Shown here piece by piece: positions 33,019 to 45,302 of a DNA stretch of 64,000 bases. The position numbers and the translations under genes are program-made. Source of the DNA: Limnohabitans sp. T6-20. Lineage in GTDB: Bacteria; Pseudomonadota; Gammaproteobacteria; Burkholderiales; Burkholderiaceae_C. How positions within the stretch are numbered: position 1 is the stretch's first letter; each line of letters begins with the position of its first letter. The DNA lies in contig NZ_NERW01000001.1 of assembly GCF_003063505.1 (NCBI RefSeq), positions 488,501 through 552,500 on the forward strand, in the 5' to 3' direction. A model generated the notes under the pieces. That model worked only from the letters and a program-made list of their open reading frames with translations, had not been told where the DNA came from and did not search any database.

Positions 33019-33435
33019 ATGCACCCCGCAACAGACCCCAGCACCACGCCTGTTTATGGCGTTCGCCCCAGCAAGCCCGGCTTGTATCTGGGCTTGTTTC
33101 ATGGCCGCGACACGCCCAACCAAGCCATGCACGGCTGGGGCTTTGATGGCCCGGCAATTGGGCCACTCAGGTACTTTCACACAACCTACGCCTGCTCGGT
33201 GAATGTGGAATTCGTCAGCCCCACAGATGCCCAACTGTTCACAGGCACCCACGACACGCTGATGGACTTGGCCATCAACGGTGACCTGCTGTGCTTTGAC
33301 GGCAAGCTGTATGGCGACTGGACGGTGTATTGGGTCTCGCCTGAAGAATGCTATCGGCCACCAGACACCTTTCGCCAGAACGTACGCCCTAACGAATACC
33401 GCAAACAAGCACGCCCGGTCTCAATAGACGACTAG
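33019..33435 (+). CDS. Hypothetical protein
   Basis: 138-residue protein that I cannot assign. It is soluble, without a signal peptide or membrane segment, and rich in aromatic residues (GLYLGLFHGRD, HGWGFDGPAIGP, YGDWTVYWVSPEE). The start at 33019 has a good ribosome site (GGAGGCAAC). It is isolated between the toxin-antitoxin terminator and the convergent DUF3883 gene. Gene-like codon use and the ribosome site argue that it is real. Confidence 0.72.
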   Translation: MHPATDPSTTPVYGVRPSKPGLYLGLFHGRDTPNQAMHGWGFDGPAIGPLRYFHTTYACSVNVEFVSPTDAQLFTGTHDTLMDLAINGDLLCFDGKLYGDWTVYWVSPEECYRPPDTFRQNVRPNEYRKQARPVSIDD

Positions 33436-33454
33436 ATTCAACGGATGCGAACAG

Positions 33455-34288
33455 TCAGCTAAAGCTCGCACGGTAAGTGACTGGATCAAGATTGCAGTGC
33501 AGTTCTATTGATCCAGATAAAGAGAAAATTCTTGGGGATTTTCTAAATTGGAAAACACGGGCCAAGTGGAATTGATCTGCTGCAAATTCAGAAAACCTCA
33601 ACTCCCGATTCGTCACAAAAAACGGAGTTTCCTTACCGAAAGATGTTGTTTTTACTTCGATAAATTTTTCTTTTCCAGATACATCGAATGACAAGATGTC
33701 GTACCCCAAACCATCGCCCTTAGTTTTGGAAACGTGCTCGACCTTATCAGCCAAATATTTATGCCCCATAGAAATCAAACGCCAATGTTCATACTGGAGG
33801 ACAAATTCTTCTCCTGCCAGACCAAGTGATTGATTCCTCGCCTCTTGCGCCAGATAGTCACGCTTAACAGGCATCAACTCTTGGAAAACTGCACTTTCAG
33901 CAGCCTTGTGATTCTTTGCTGGAGGATCAACAGATACAAGCTTAAAGTCCAACAAATCTGGAACAAGCGCAGGCTGCAAAACCGCCGCTTGAGCTACAGC
34001 ATCAAGTGGGGTTTGATGCTTGATCTGCTCAGAAGCAACTTCAAACAGCAGCGTTTGATAGTTAAACCGAGGTTGATACCCTCGTATATACGGAAACCCT
34101 AATTCAATCATCACGGCACTGATGTTGCCGTGCTTGAACTCAATTGAGCCATCAGAACGCTGATTCAGCTTTTGTTTCAGCGCTTTCCGATGTGCCGATT
34201 TATTGAATGTCTGACCCGAAAGCTCCAAGGCGAGCATCTTCAGGTAATCAGCAATGATCGCTTCAACCTCGAATCTAGACCATTCCAT
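33455..34288 (-). CDS. DUF3883 domain-containing protein
   Basis: 277-residue protein. The C-terminal half carries the DUF3883 pattern: GDGLGYDILSFD, then KFIEVKTT and FFVTNREL. The Asp and the Glu-x-Lys resemble a PD-(D/E)xK nuclease core. DUF3883 domains are often attached to restriction, helicase or other defence-associated proteins. The N-terminal 120 residues (EWSRFEVEAIIADYL, basic KALKQKLNQR) resemble domains seen in HNH/restriction-like contexts, but I cannot name it. Base composition is visibly more AT-rich than the surrounding genes, suggesting horizontal acquisition. Confidence 0.82.
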   Translation of the reverse strand: MEWSRFEVEAIIADYLKMLALELSGQTFNKSAHRKALKQKLNQRSDGSIEFKHGNISAVMIELGFPYIRGYQPRFNYQTLLFEVASEQIKHQTPLDAVAQAAVLQPALVPDLLDFKLVSVDPPAKNHKAAESAVFQELMPVKRDYLAQEARNQSLGLAGEEFVLQYEHWRLISMGHKYLADKVEHVSKTKGDGLGYDILSFDVSGKEKFIEVKTTSFGKETPFFVTNRELRFSEFAADQFHLARVFQFRKSPRIFSLSGSIELHCNLDPVTYRASFS

Positions 34289-34314
34289 AAATTTCTGAAT
34301 TCAACCGTACCAAC

Positions 34315-38111
<3,797 letters not shown>

Positions 38112-38250
38112 TTGTCTACCTTTGGTGGTTTTTTTCAGACGTCAACCCAGATTGGGTTGACGGATGCAAACAGGGTACATTTTCGCCGTTTTTCGGCTGT
38201 TTTTACGGCCTCGGAGGCCCGATTGGCCATTCTTTTAGCGATGACCGCGA

Positions 38251-38331
38251 GGGCTTTGTGGGAGCGAGCCCCCGCTCGCGAATGCCAACACAACCAGGGC
38301 GCCAGCATTCGGCTGCAGGGGCAGCCTCCCA
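38251..38331. repeat. REP-like inverted pair (BIME-like unit) 1
   Basis: About 81 bases composed of two related hairpins in opposite orientation. The left one reads GTGGGAGCGAGCCCCCGCTC...GAATGCC; the right one, on the other strand, reads GTGGGAGGCTGCCCCTGCAG...GAATGCTGG. Both share the GTGGGAG head and a GCGAATGC/CCGAATGC end, with a variable stem. It lies in the 355-base gap between dnaA and dnaN (38112-38466), which holds no gene. Confidence 0.75.
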
Positions 38332-38364
38332 CCAGAGGCCTAGGTGCTGGGAAGTGACGGCGAC

Positions 38365-38445
38365 GGGCTTTGTGGGAGCGAGCCCCCGCTCGCGAATGCC
38401 AACACAACCGGGGCGCCAGCATTCGGCTGCAGGGGCTGCCTCCCA
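38365..38445. repeat. REP-like inverted pair (BIME-like unit) 2
   Basis: Near-identical second copy of the unit at 38251-38331, starting 114 bases after it in the same orientation. Only a few substitutions differ (AACCAGGGC versus AACCGGGGC, GGGGCAGCC versus GGGGCTGCC). The spacer between the two copies contains a degenerate copy of the sequence before unit 1 (TGACCGCGA versus TGACGGCGA), so about 114 bases were duplicated. Confidence 0.75.
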
Positions 38446-38466
38446 CAGGAGAGAAGTGGTCTGTCA

Positions 38467-39867
38467 TCAGCCCTTGAGGGTTTGTTCCAGCACGTGCAGC
38501 TGCTGGTTGAGCTCGGTCAACTGCAGGCGCTCGGCGTTGATCTTGCGCACGGCGTGCAGCACGGTGGTGTGGTCACGCCCCCCAAACAGCTCGCCAATCT
38601 CGGGCAGGCTCTTTTGGGTCATTTCCTTGGCCAGGTACATGGCAATCTGGCGCGGCCGAGCGATGCTGGCGGGGCGCTTTTTGCTGTACATGTCGGCGAC
38701 CTTGATCTTGTAGTAATCGGCCACCGTTTTCTGGATGTTTTCGACGCTGATCTGACGGTTTTGAATCGACAGCAAATCACGCAACGCGTCGCGGGCCAGC
38801 TGGATGGAGATTTCCTTTTGGTTGAAGCGCGAATAGGCCAGGATTTTGCGCAGGGCGCCTTCGAGCTCACGCACGTTGGAGCGCACGTTTTTGGCCACGA
38901 AAAATGCCACTTCTTCGGGCATTTCGCTGCCCTCGCTGATGGCCTTGTTGATCAAAATGGCCACCCGCATTTCGAGTTCGGGCGGCTCCATGGCCACCGT
39001 CAAGCCCGAATCGAATCGCGAAACCAATCGCTCGTGGATGTCGGCCAGGCCCTTGGGGTAGGTGTCGCTGGTCATCACGATGTGCGACTTTTTGGCCAGC
39101 AGGGCCTCAAACGCGTTGAAGAATTCTTCTTGCGTGCGGTCTTTGTTGGCAAAGAACTGGACATCGTCGATCAGCAGCAAATCGAGCGAATGGTAATGGT
39201 GCTTGAACTCGTCAAAAGTCTTGCGCTGGTAGGCTTTAACCACATCCGACACGAATTGTTCTGCGTGGATGTAGAGAACCTTGGATTCGGGGCGGTCGGC
39301 CAGCAGTTTGTTGCCGATGGCGTGCATCAGGTGGGTCTTGCCCAAACCGACACCGCCGTAGATAAACAAGGGGTTGTACAGGTGCCCCGGCGAGCCGGAC
39401 ACGTGCATGGCTGCGGCACGTGCCATGCGGTTGGCAGTGCCCTCGACCAAGTTGTCAAAAGTCAGGGCAGTGTTGAGTCGGCTGCGAAAGGTGTTGGTCG
39501 CGGGTTCTTCGGGCAGGTCGATCGACTCAGGCACGTTTTCCATCGACGATGGCGTGGACTGACGTGCAGTCCTGACGGCGCCATCGCGCGGAGTGATCAC
39601 TAACTCTATTTGGACTGGATGGCCTTGTAGGCTTTCGAGCATGGCGGCCAGACGACCAGCATATTGGGCCCGGATCCAGTCGAGTTTGAAGCGATTGGCC
39701 ACAAACAAAGTGAGGCGCTGCTGGTCCTCCGAGATCTGTGCGGTCAGGGGCTTGATCCAGGTGTTGAACTGCTGCTCGGGCAACTCGCGAGACAGCTCGT
39801 CCACGCACGCTTGCCACAGGGAGTGGCCGGTATCGGCCTGAAATTCTGGGGGAAATCCCTCGGACAT
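38467..39867 (-). CDS. dnaA: Chromosomal replication initiator protein DnaA
   Basis: 466-residue initiator. Domain I spans about residues 1-90 ([22 protein letters not shown]), a short linker follows, then the AAA+ domain with Walker [16 protein letters not shown] and Walker [13 protein letters not shown], and the C-terminal DNA-binding domain IV with [15 protein letters not shown], the DnaA-box recognition signature. It binds oriC and DnaA boxes and also controls its own promoter; a DnaA-box-like site lies about 16 bases before its start. It is divergent from rpmH. Confidence 0.98.
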   Translation of the reverse strand: MSEGFPPEFQADTGHSLWQACVDELSRELPEQQFNTWIKPLTAQISEDQQRLTLFVANRFKLDWIRAQYAGRLAAMLESLQGHPVQIELVITPRDGAVRTARQSTPSSMENVPESIDLPEEPATNTFRSRLNTALTFDNLVEGTANRMARAAAMHVSGSPGHLYNPLFIYGGVGLGKTHLMHAIGNKLLADRPESKVLYIHAEQFVSDVVKAYQRKTFDEFKHHYHSLDLLLIDDVQFFANKDRTQEEFFNAFEALLAKKSHIVMTSDTYPKGLADIHERLVSRFDSGLTVAMEPPELEMRVAILINKAISEGSEMPEEVAFFVAKNVRSNVRELEGALRKILAYSRFNQKEISIQLARDALRDLLSIQNRQISVENIQKTVADYYKIKVADMYSKKRPASIARPRQIAMYLAKEMTQKSLPEIGELFGGRDHTTVLHAVRKINAERLQLTELNQQLHVLEQTLKG

Positions 39868-39882
39868 GTTGTATTTATTTTT

Positions 39883-39941
39883 TGTGGACAGTTGACAAGA
39901 ACTACGGTAGTGAAATTGGGCTTATCAAGAGCTTATCCACA
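39883..39941. promoter_or_regulatory. DnaA-box region upstream of dnaA
   Basis: The dnaA-rpmH intergenic region (39868-40107) holds one perfect DnaA box, TTATCCACA at 39933-39941 on the plus strand, and one two-mismatch box on the minus strand, CTGTCCACA at 39891-39883. A partial TTATCAAGA lies at about 39922. These could mediate DnaA autoregulation. The number is low for a complete oriC, which may extend elsewhere. Confidence 0.6.
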
Positions 39942-40027
39942 TGCCGGAACGCATTCGAATGGTCATCATAAACCACATCTTTCCGGTTTGGCCCCGGGAA
40001 CACCCGAAGCTTTAAAAGAGGGTTTAT

Positions 40028-40056
40028 TTGCCGAGGGCCCGAAAGTTTGCGATAAT
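40028..40056 (+). promoter_or_regulatory. Candidate promoter of rpmH-rnpA-yidD-yidC
   Basis: TTGCCG (40028-40033) and GATAAT (40051-40056) are separated by 17 bases, a close match to the sigma70 consensus. Transcription would start near 40063, about 45 bases before the rpmH start. rpmH promoters are typically strong, which fits. Confidence 0.6.
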
Positions 40057-40107
40057 CTTGGGTTTCGCCCAACGCTGATTCATGGCATTGGGCACAAAGG
40101 AAGAGTT

Positions 40108-40242
40108 ATGAAACGCACCTACCAACCATCCAAGACACGTCGCGCCCGTACCCACGGCTTTCTGGTTCGCATGAAAACCCGTGGCGGCCGCGCTGTGATC
40201 AACGCACGTCGCGCCAAAGGCCGCAAGCGTCTGGCTGTCTAA
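40108..40242 (+). CDS. rpmH: 50S ribosomal protein L34
   Basis: 44-residue, highly basic ribosomal protein with the invariant MKRTYQPS start and [23 protein letters not shown] split over the second half. It binds 23S rRNA in the large subunit. The start at 40108 is preceded by AAAGGAAGAG, a strong ribosome site. It is the first gene of the conserved rpmH-rnpA-yidD-yidC-mnmE block, divergent from dnaA. Confidence 0.99.
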   Translation: MKRTYQPSKTRRARTHGFLVRMKTRGGRAVINARRAKGRKRLAV

Positions 40243-40309
40243 TGCCTTTTCAACCGTCTGGCTGTGGCCTGACGCCACTGCAGGCGGTTGATTCCAGGGT
40301 TTGGCCATC

Positions 40310-40747
40310 GTGCAGCGTTTGAAAACACGCCCACAATTTCAGGCCGCCCTGGCGGGTGGAACAGTCTCGCGCACAACGCATTTTGCGTTGCACCGCCTGA
40401 CATTGACACGCCCAATAGACATCCCTTTGGCTCCTGCTGAACAAGTTGGGCCTGCACCTTCACAGGAGCAGGCCCTTTTTGGCTTGTTTGACGTTTGGCT
40501 GGGTGCCATGGTGCCCAAGCGCTGGGCTCGCCGTGCAGTGACCCGCAATGCCATCAAGCGCCAGATCTACAACGTGAGCGAACGCTTTGGCGATCGCCTG
40601 CCTGTGGCTGCCCATGTGGTTCGTTTGCGCGCCACGTTTGACCGCAAGCAGTTCATCAGCGCCACTTCGGAGCCGCTGAAGCTGGCTGTGCGGCAAGAGC
40701 TGGAAAAACTGTTCGAGCGCGCGCTGGAGCACGAGGTTCGCACATGA
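40310..40747 (+). CDS. rnpA: Ribonuclease P protein component
   Basis: 145-residue basic protein subunit of RNase P, which matures the 5' ends of tRNAs with the M1 RNA. The RNR signature is present as RRAVTRNAIKRQIYNVSER (split by the loop). I chose the GTG at 40310 (MQRLKTRPQFQAAL) because AGGGT lies about ten bases before it and the N-terminus then matches relatives; a TTG at 40301 is also in frame. A rather long internal segment (about residues 30-60) is less conserved. The stop overlaps the yidD start by four bases. Confidence 0.95.
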   Translation: MQRLKTRPQFQAALAGGTVSRTTHFALHRLTLTRPIDIPLAPAEQVGPAPSQEQALFGLFDVWLGAMVPKRWARRAVTRNAIKRQIYNVSERFGDRLPVAAHVVRLRATFDRKQFISATSEPLKLAVRQELEKLFERALEHEVRT

Positions 40748-41019
40748 TCGTCCAGCGTTTGTTGATGGGTCTGGTGCGCGGTTACCGTTTGCTGCTGAGC
40801 CCTTGGCTGGGTTCGTCTTGCCGTTTTGAGCCCACTTGCTCGGCTTATGCCCTGCAAGCACTGGAACAATATGGTGCGTCGACCGGCAGTTACCTCACAA
40901 TTCACCGTTTGGTGCGTTGCGGCCCTTGGTGCAAGGGCGGTCACGACCCTGTTCCCGAACAAGCGCCTCGCTTGTTCTCTGCTTTGTTTCCCCCTACTTC
41001 GTCAAAGAAGACCCCATGA
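40744..41019 (+). CDS. yidD: Membrane protein insertion efficiency factor YidD
   Basis: 91-residue protein with the family core CRFEPTCSAYALQALEQYG and GGHDPVP, including three conserved Cys. It has an amphipathic N-terminal helix and helps YidC-dependent insertion at the inner face of the membrane. ATGA overlaps couple it to rnpA on one side and yidC on the other. Confidence 0.96.
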   Translation: MIVQRLLMGLVRGYRLLLSPWLGSSCRFEPTCSAYALQALEQYGASTGSYLTIHRLVRCGPWCKGGHDPVPEQAPRLFSALFPPTSSKKTP

Positions 41020-42698
41020 ACGATATCCGTCGCACCATCCTTTGGGTGATTTTTGGTTTTTCCATGGTCCTGTTGTGGGACCAATGGCAGATCTATAACG
41101 GCCAAAAAGCCACTTTCTTCCCCAAGCCCGTCGCAACGCAAGCCGCCACAGCACCCGCCGCGGCCGCTTCAAATGCTGCCGTGCCTTCAGCTTCGGCCGT
41201 TGCAGCCGTCACGCCCGGGCAAGTGCCAGCAGATGCCGGTACAGCACCCGCCGCTGCCAGCGAGAAAATCGACATCAGCACCGACGTGTTGAAACTGACT
41301 TTTGACACCGCCGGTGGCACGCTGACACGCAGCGAGTTCAACAAGCACGCCGACTTCGTCGACAGCAGCAAGCATTTCGTTTTGCTCGACCAAAGCGGCA
41401 GCCGCGTTTACAACGCGCAAACAGGCTTGATTGGTGGCAACTACCCCACACACAAGACCGTCATGCATTTCAGTGGCGATCGCAGCCTGAAAGATGGCCA
41501 GAACGAGTTGACCCTGCGTTTCGAGTCCGATGCGCAAAACGGCGTGAAGCTGGTCAAGACCTACACGCTGCAACGCGGGAGCTACGCCATCGGCGTCAAG
41601 CATGAAGTGATTAACACGGGTGCAGCCGCTGTGTCGCCACAGCTGTATCTGCAGTTGGTGCGCGATGGCAATAAGCCTGCGGGCGAGTCGTCTTTCTATT
41701 CCACCTTCACCGGCCCTGCGGTTTACACCGATGCCAAGAAGTACCACAAGGTCGAGTTCAGCGACATCGAGAAAAACAAAGCCGAAGTCGACAAGACTTC
41801 CACCAATGGCTATGTGGCAATGGTGCAGCACTACTTTGCGTCTGCTTGGTTGCTGGGTGATGGCATCAGCCGCGAAAACTTTGTACGCAAGGTCGACACC
41901 AACCTGTATGCCGTGGGCATGATCACGCCAGTGGCCGATGTGGCTCCGGGCCAATCCAAAACCGTGAGCTCGCAATTGTTTGTCGGCCCACAGGAAGAAA
42001 AAGTCCTCGAAGCTTTGGCTCCCGGTCTGGACTTGGTGAAGGATTACGGTTGGTTGGCCATGTTGTCCAAGCCTTTGTACTGGTTGCTGGACAAATTGTT
42101 CAGCTTCATCCAGAACTGGGGCTGGTCGATTGTGGCGCTGGTGTTGTTGCTCAAGATCGCTTTTTACTGGCTCAATGCCAAGGCTTACTCGAGCATGGCC
42201 AAGATGAAAGCCATCAACCCCAAGATCATGGAAATGCGCGAGCGTCTGAAAAACGATCCGCAGAAGATGCAACAAGAGATGATGAAGATCTACCGCGAAG
42301 AAAAGGTCAACCCGATGGGTGGCTGCTTCCCGATCATGGTCCAGATTCCCGTGTTCATCGCTCTGTACTGGGTGTTGCTGTCCACCGTCGAGATGCGCAA
42401 CGCGCCTTGGGTGGGCTGGATCCACGACTTGTCGGCACCTGACCCGTTCTTCATTTTGCCCGTCGTGATGACGCTGACCACTTTGCTGCAGACCGCGCTC
42501 AACCCCGCGCCACCAGACCCAATGCAAGCGAAGATGATGTGGATCATGCCGCTGGTGTTCAGCGTGATGTTCTTCTTCTTCCCTGCAGGTTTGGTGCTGT
42601 ACTGGATCACCAACAACGTGCTCTCGATTGCACAGCAGTGGATCATCAATACCCGCATGGGCGTGCCACCGCAGTTCAATCTGCCCAAGTTCAAGTAA
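41016..42698 (+). CDS. yidC: Membrane protein insertase YidC
   Basis: 560-residue inner-membrane insertase. N-terminal membrane anchor (about residues 7-25), an Ala/Pro-rich linker, the large periplasmic beta-sandwich domain (to about residue 340), then the conserved C-terminal five-span core. Within the core are MKAINPKIMEMRERLKNDP in the cytoplasmic loop and MGGCFPIMVQIPVFIALYWVL in the next span. It inserts proteins alone or with SecYEG. The start at 41016 overlaps the yidD stop. A strong terminator follows at 42717. Confidence 0.98.
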   Translation: MNDIRRTILWVIFGFSMVLLWDQWQIYNGQKATFFPKPVATQAATAPAAAASNAAVPSASAVAAVTPGQVPADAGTAPAAASEKIDISTDVLKLTFDTAGGTLTRSEFNKHADFVDSSKHFVLLDQSGSRVYNAQTGLIGGNYPTHKTVMHFSGDRSLKDGQNELTLRFESDAQNGVKLVKTYTLQRGSYAIGVKHEVINTGAAAVSPQLYLQLVRDGNKPAGESSFYSTFTGPAVYTDAKKYHKVEFSDIEKNKAEVDKTSTNGYVAMVQHYFASAWLLGDGISRENFVRKVDTNLYAVGMITPVADVAPGQSKTVSSQLFVGPQEEKVLEALAPGLDLVKDYGWLAMLSKPLYWLLDKLFSFIQNWGWSIVALVLLLKIAFYWLNAKAYSSMAKMKAINPKIMEMRERLKNDPQKMQQEMMKIYREEKVNPMGGCFPIMVQIPVFIALYWVLLSTVEMRNAPWVGWIHDLSAPDPFFILPVVMTLTTLLQTALNPAPPDPMQAKMMWIMPLVFSVMFFFFPAGLVLYWITNNVLSIAQQWIINTRMGVPPQFNLPKFK

Positions 42699-42716
42699 GA
42701 ACCGTACACACTGATC

Positions 42717-42741
42717 GGGCCGCGCAAGCGGCCCTTTTTTT
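42717..42741 (+). terminator. Intrinsic terminator after yidC
   Basis: Stem GGGCCGC (42717-42723) / GCGGCCC (42728-42734) with a GCAA tetraloop and a run of seven T. It ends 14 bases before the mnmE start, so mnmE is likely expressed by read-through or from its own promoter. Confidence 0.85.
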
Positions 42742-42755
42742 ATTGAGGACACCCC

Positions 42756-44168
42756 ATGCTTGCCCGCCACCAAGAACCCATCGTTGCCATTGCCACTGCA
42801 CCCGGGCGCGGTGCGGTGGGCATTGTGCGTGTCTCAGGCAAGAATTTGTCTTCGCTCATTTTGGCCTTGTGCGGGCGCAGCCTCAAAGCGCGTGAAGCGA
42901 CTTATCTTCCCTTTGCCGATGCCGATGGCAGCCCGATCGACCACGGCCTGGCGCTGCACTTTGTAGCGCCTCACTCGTTCACTGGCGAAGATGTGCTGGA
43001 GCTGCAGGCGCATGGCGGCCCAGTGGTGTTGCAGTTGCTGGTGGCGCGTTGCATGCAGGCGGCCGCAGAAACCGACCTGACCACCGGCCAACCCCGTCTG
43101 GCGGGTTTGCGTGTGGCGCAACCGGGCGAGTTTTCTGAACGTGCTTTTTTGAATGACAAGATCGATCTGGCTCAGGCCGAAGCCATTGCTGACCTGATCG
43201 ACGCCAGTACCGAAGCCGCCGCACGCAGCGCCAGCCGTTCGTTGGCAGGTGACTTTTCCAAAGAAATTCACCAACTGCGCGATGCACTGATCCACCTGCG
43301 CATGTTGGTCGAGGCCACGCTGGATTTCCCGGAAGAAGAAATCGACTTTTTGCAAAAGGCCGATGCACAAGGCCAGTTGACGCGCCTGCAATCGGCCTTG
43401 GCGACCGTGCTGGGCAAGGCCAAGCAAGGCGCGCTGCTGCGCGAAGGCATCAAGGTGGTGATTGCGGGCCAGCCGAATGCCGGCAAGAGCTCACTGCTCA
43501 ACGCGCTGGCTGGGGCCGAGTTGGCTATCGTCACACCGATTGCGGGCACCACGCGCGATGTGGTGCAACAAACCATTCAGATTGAAGGCGTGCCGCTGCA
43601 CGTGATCGACACCGCGGGTCTGCGCGAAGGCGAAGGCGTAGACGAAGTCGAGCAAATCGGCATTGCCCGCGCCTGGGGCCAGATTGAGAATGCCGATGCC
43701 GTGCTGTTTTTGCACGACCTGACACGCACCGGCCAAGCCGATTACGACAGTGCCGACGCCGACATTGCCGCCGCATTAAAAGCCCGCTTGCCGGCCAGCG
43801 TGAGCGTGATCGATGTGTGGAACAAAGCCGATGCCGCCCAGGCATCGGACGAGCGCAGCGGCCTGACCTTGTCGGCCCGCACGGGGGAAGGCCTGCAGGC
43901 GCTGCGCCAGCAACTGCTGCAACAAGCAGGCTGGCAACAAGCCAGCGAAGGCCTGTTCATTGCCCGTGAGCGCCATGTGCAAGCGCTGCACCGGGTGCGC
44001 GAGCACCTTGAAATAGCCGATGCCCACTTGGCAGCTCAAGCGCAAAACCTGGACCTGCTGGCCGAAGAACTGCGCTTGGGTCAAAACGCGCTGAACGGAA
44101 TCACCGGCGAGTTCAGCGCCGATGACTTGCTGGGCGTGATTTTTTCGAGTTTTTGTATCGGGAAATGA
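42756..44168 (+). CDS. mnmE: tRNA uridine-5-carboxymethylaminomethyl modification GTPase
   Basis: 470-residue GTPase that, with MnmG, modifies U34 of certain tRNAs. An N-terminal tetrahydrofolate-binding domain ([16 protein letters not shown]), the helical domain, and an inserted G domain with GQPNAGKSS, the G2/G3 region IAGTTRD and DTAGLRE, and NKAD are visible. The C-terminal FCIGK motif with the catalytic Cys is intact. It is the last gene of the conserved block beginning with rpmH. Confidence 0.98.
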   Translation: MLARHQEPIVAIATAPGRGAVGIVRVSGKNLSSLILALCGRSLKAREATYLPFADADGSPIDHGLALHFVAPHSFTGEDVLELQAHGGPVVLQLLVARCMQAAAETDLTTGQPRLAGLRVAQPGEFSERAFLNDKIDLAQAEAIADLIDASTEAAARSASRSLAGDFSKEIHQLRDALIHLRMLVEATLDFPEEEIDFLQKADAQGQLTRLQSALATVLGKAKQGALLREGIKVVIAGQPNAGKSSLLNALAGAELAIVTPIAGTTRDVVQQTIQIEGVPLHVIDTAGLREGEGVDEVEQIGIARAWGQIENADAVLFLHDLTRTGQADYDSADADIAAALKARLPASVSVIDVWNKADAAQASDERSGLTLSARTGEGLQALRQQLLQQAGWQQASEGLFIARERHVQALHRVREHLEIADAHLAAQAQNLDLLAEELRLGQNALNGITGEFSADDLLGVIFSSFCIGK

Positions 44169-44170
44169 CC

Positions 44171-44209
44171 CCCTGATTTGGCGAAACCATCGCCAAGTTC
44201 GCCTCAGGG
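44171..44209 (+). terminator. Nested hairpin after mnmE, possible terminator
   Basis: Outer arms CCCTGA (44171-44176) / TCAGGG (44204-44209) enclose a second hairpin TTGGCGA (44178-44184) / TCGCCAA (44190-44196). No clear T-run follows, so it could be a transcript-end stabiliser rather than an intrinsic terminator. Confidence 0.4.
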
Positions 44210-44296
44210 AAACCCTCAAAAGGTCACGTCAGTGACTCATGCAGCCGCCATGCCGGGAACATGATCGTGGTTTGATGCTTTCTTGCACTGCCCACC

Positions 44297-45274
44297 ATGA
44301 CTGCCGACACACAACCCACGCTCAGCCCAGAACAAGACGCTTACCTGCGCGGCCGTTCTGACTGGATGGGCGCTTACCTCGTGCTGCACGCTTGGGGCGT
44401 CATTGCACTGGCCATGGCATTTTTCATCGCCTGGCCCAACCCCTTGAGTTTCATCATCGCGGTCGTGGTCATTGGCGGCAGGCAGCTGGGCTTGGCGATC
44501 TTGATGCACGACGCGGCGCACCGCGCTTTGTTCAAAAACACCCGACTCAATGACACGTTAGGCGCATTTATGTGCGGCTGGCCCGTGGGCGCGAGCCTCA
44601 CGCTGTACCGCCCTTACCACCTGAGTCACCACCGCCACACGCAGCAAAAAGAAGACCCAGACCTGATTTTGTCGGCGCCATTCCCAATCAGCCAAAGCAG
44701 TTTCTGGCGCAAGATGCGGCGCGACATTTTGGGTGTCACAGGCTACCAAAGGCGCATGGAATTTTTTCGCATGGAGATGGGTAATGACCCGAGCCGCCTG
44801 CGACGCTGGAAGAACCTGTTTCAGGCAGAGAAGTATTTCGCATTGACCAACCTGGCCATCTTTGGGATCACGGCGGCCGCTGGCGTGTGGTGGGCTTATT
44901 TTGCCTTGTGGCTGCTGCCCTTGCTGACTTGGTACCAGGTGATCAGCCGCATTCGCAACATCGCCGAGCACGCGGTGGTGGGCAACAACGATGACCGCTT
45001 GCGCAACACCCGGACCACGCTCACGAACTGGGGCATGCGCATGGTGCTGGCACCTTACTGGGTCAACTACCACCTGGAACACCACCTGTTTGTGTTCACG
45101 CCCTGCTGGAAACTGCCAGCCGCCCACAGCATGCTGATTGAACAAGGCTTTGGCCCACGCATGGAGTTGGCGCAAGGTTATGTGCAGGTGCTGCGCAAAG
45201 CGATCTCGAATCCGAACGACGACCCTGATCACGGCACACCGGCCGATCAGCGCAAACGCGCAGCACTCATCTGA
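44297..45274 (+). CDS. Fatty acid desaturase family protein
   Basis: 325-residue membrane di-iron enzyme. Hydrophobic segments surround three histidine boxes: HDAAH, HLSHHRH and HLEHH. Such enzymes introduce double bonds into acyl chains of lipids or hydroxylate related substrates. The box spacing fits an acyl-lipid desaturase or a carotenoid/sphingolipid-type hydroxylase equally well. It is followed 28 bases later by an SDR gene in the same direction, so both may be one transcript. Confidence 0.9.
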   Translation: MTADTQPTLSPEQDAYLRGRSDWMGAYLVLHAWGVIALAMAFFIAWPNPLSFIIAVVVIGGRQLGLAILMHDAAHRALFKNTRLNDTLGAFMCGWPVGASLTLYRPYHLSHHRHTQQKEDPDLILSAPFPISQSSFWRKMRRDILGVTGYQRRMEFFRMEMGNDPSRLRRWKNLFQAEKYFALTNLAIFGITAAAGVWWAYFALWLLPLLTWYQVISRIRNIAEHAVVGNNDDRLRNTRTTLTNWGMRMVLAPYWVNYHLEHHLFVFTPCWKLPAAHSMLIEQGFGPRMELAQGYVQVLRKAISNPNDDPDHGTPADQRKRAALI

Positions 45275-45302
45275 CTTCCCCCCCCCATTCAAAGGACTGA
45301 AC

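Noticed and set aside
38251..38445. Two-copy CRISPR-like array
   Set aside because: Only two units, each internally an inverted pair of hairpins, with the spacing explained by a 114-base duplication; no cas genes are present. REP-like elements explain it better.
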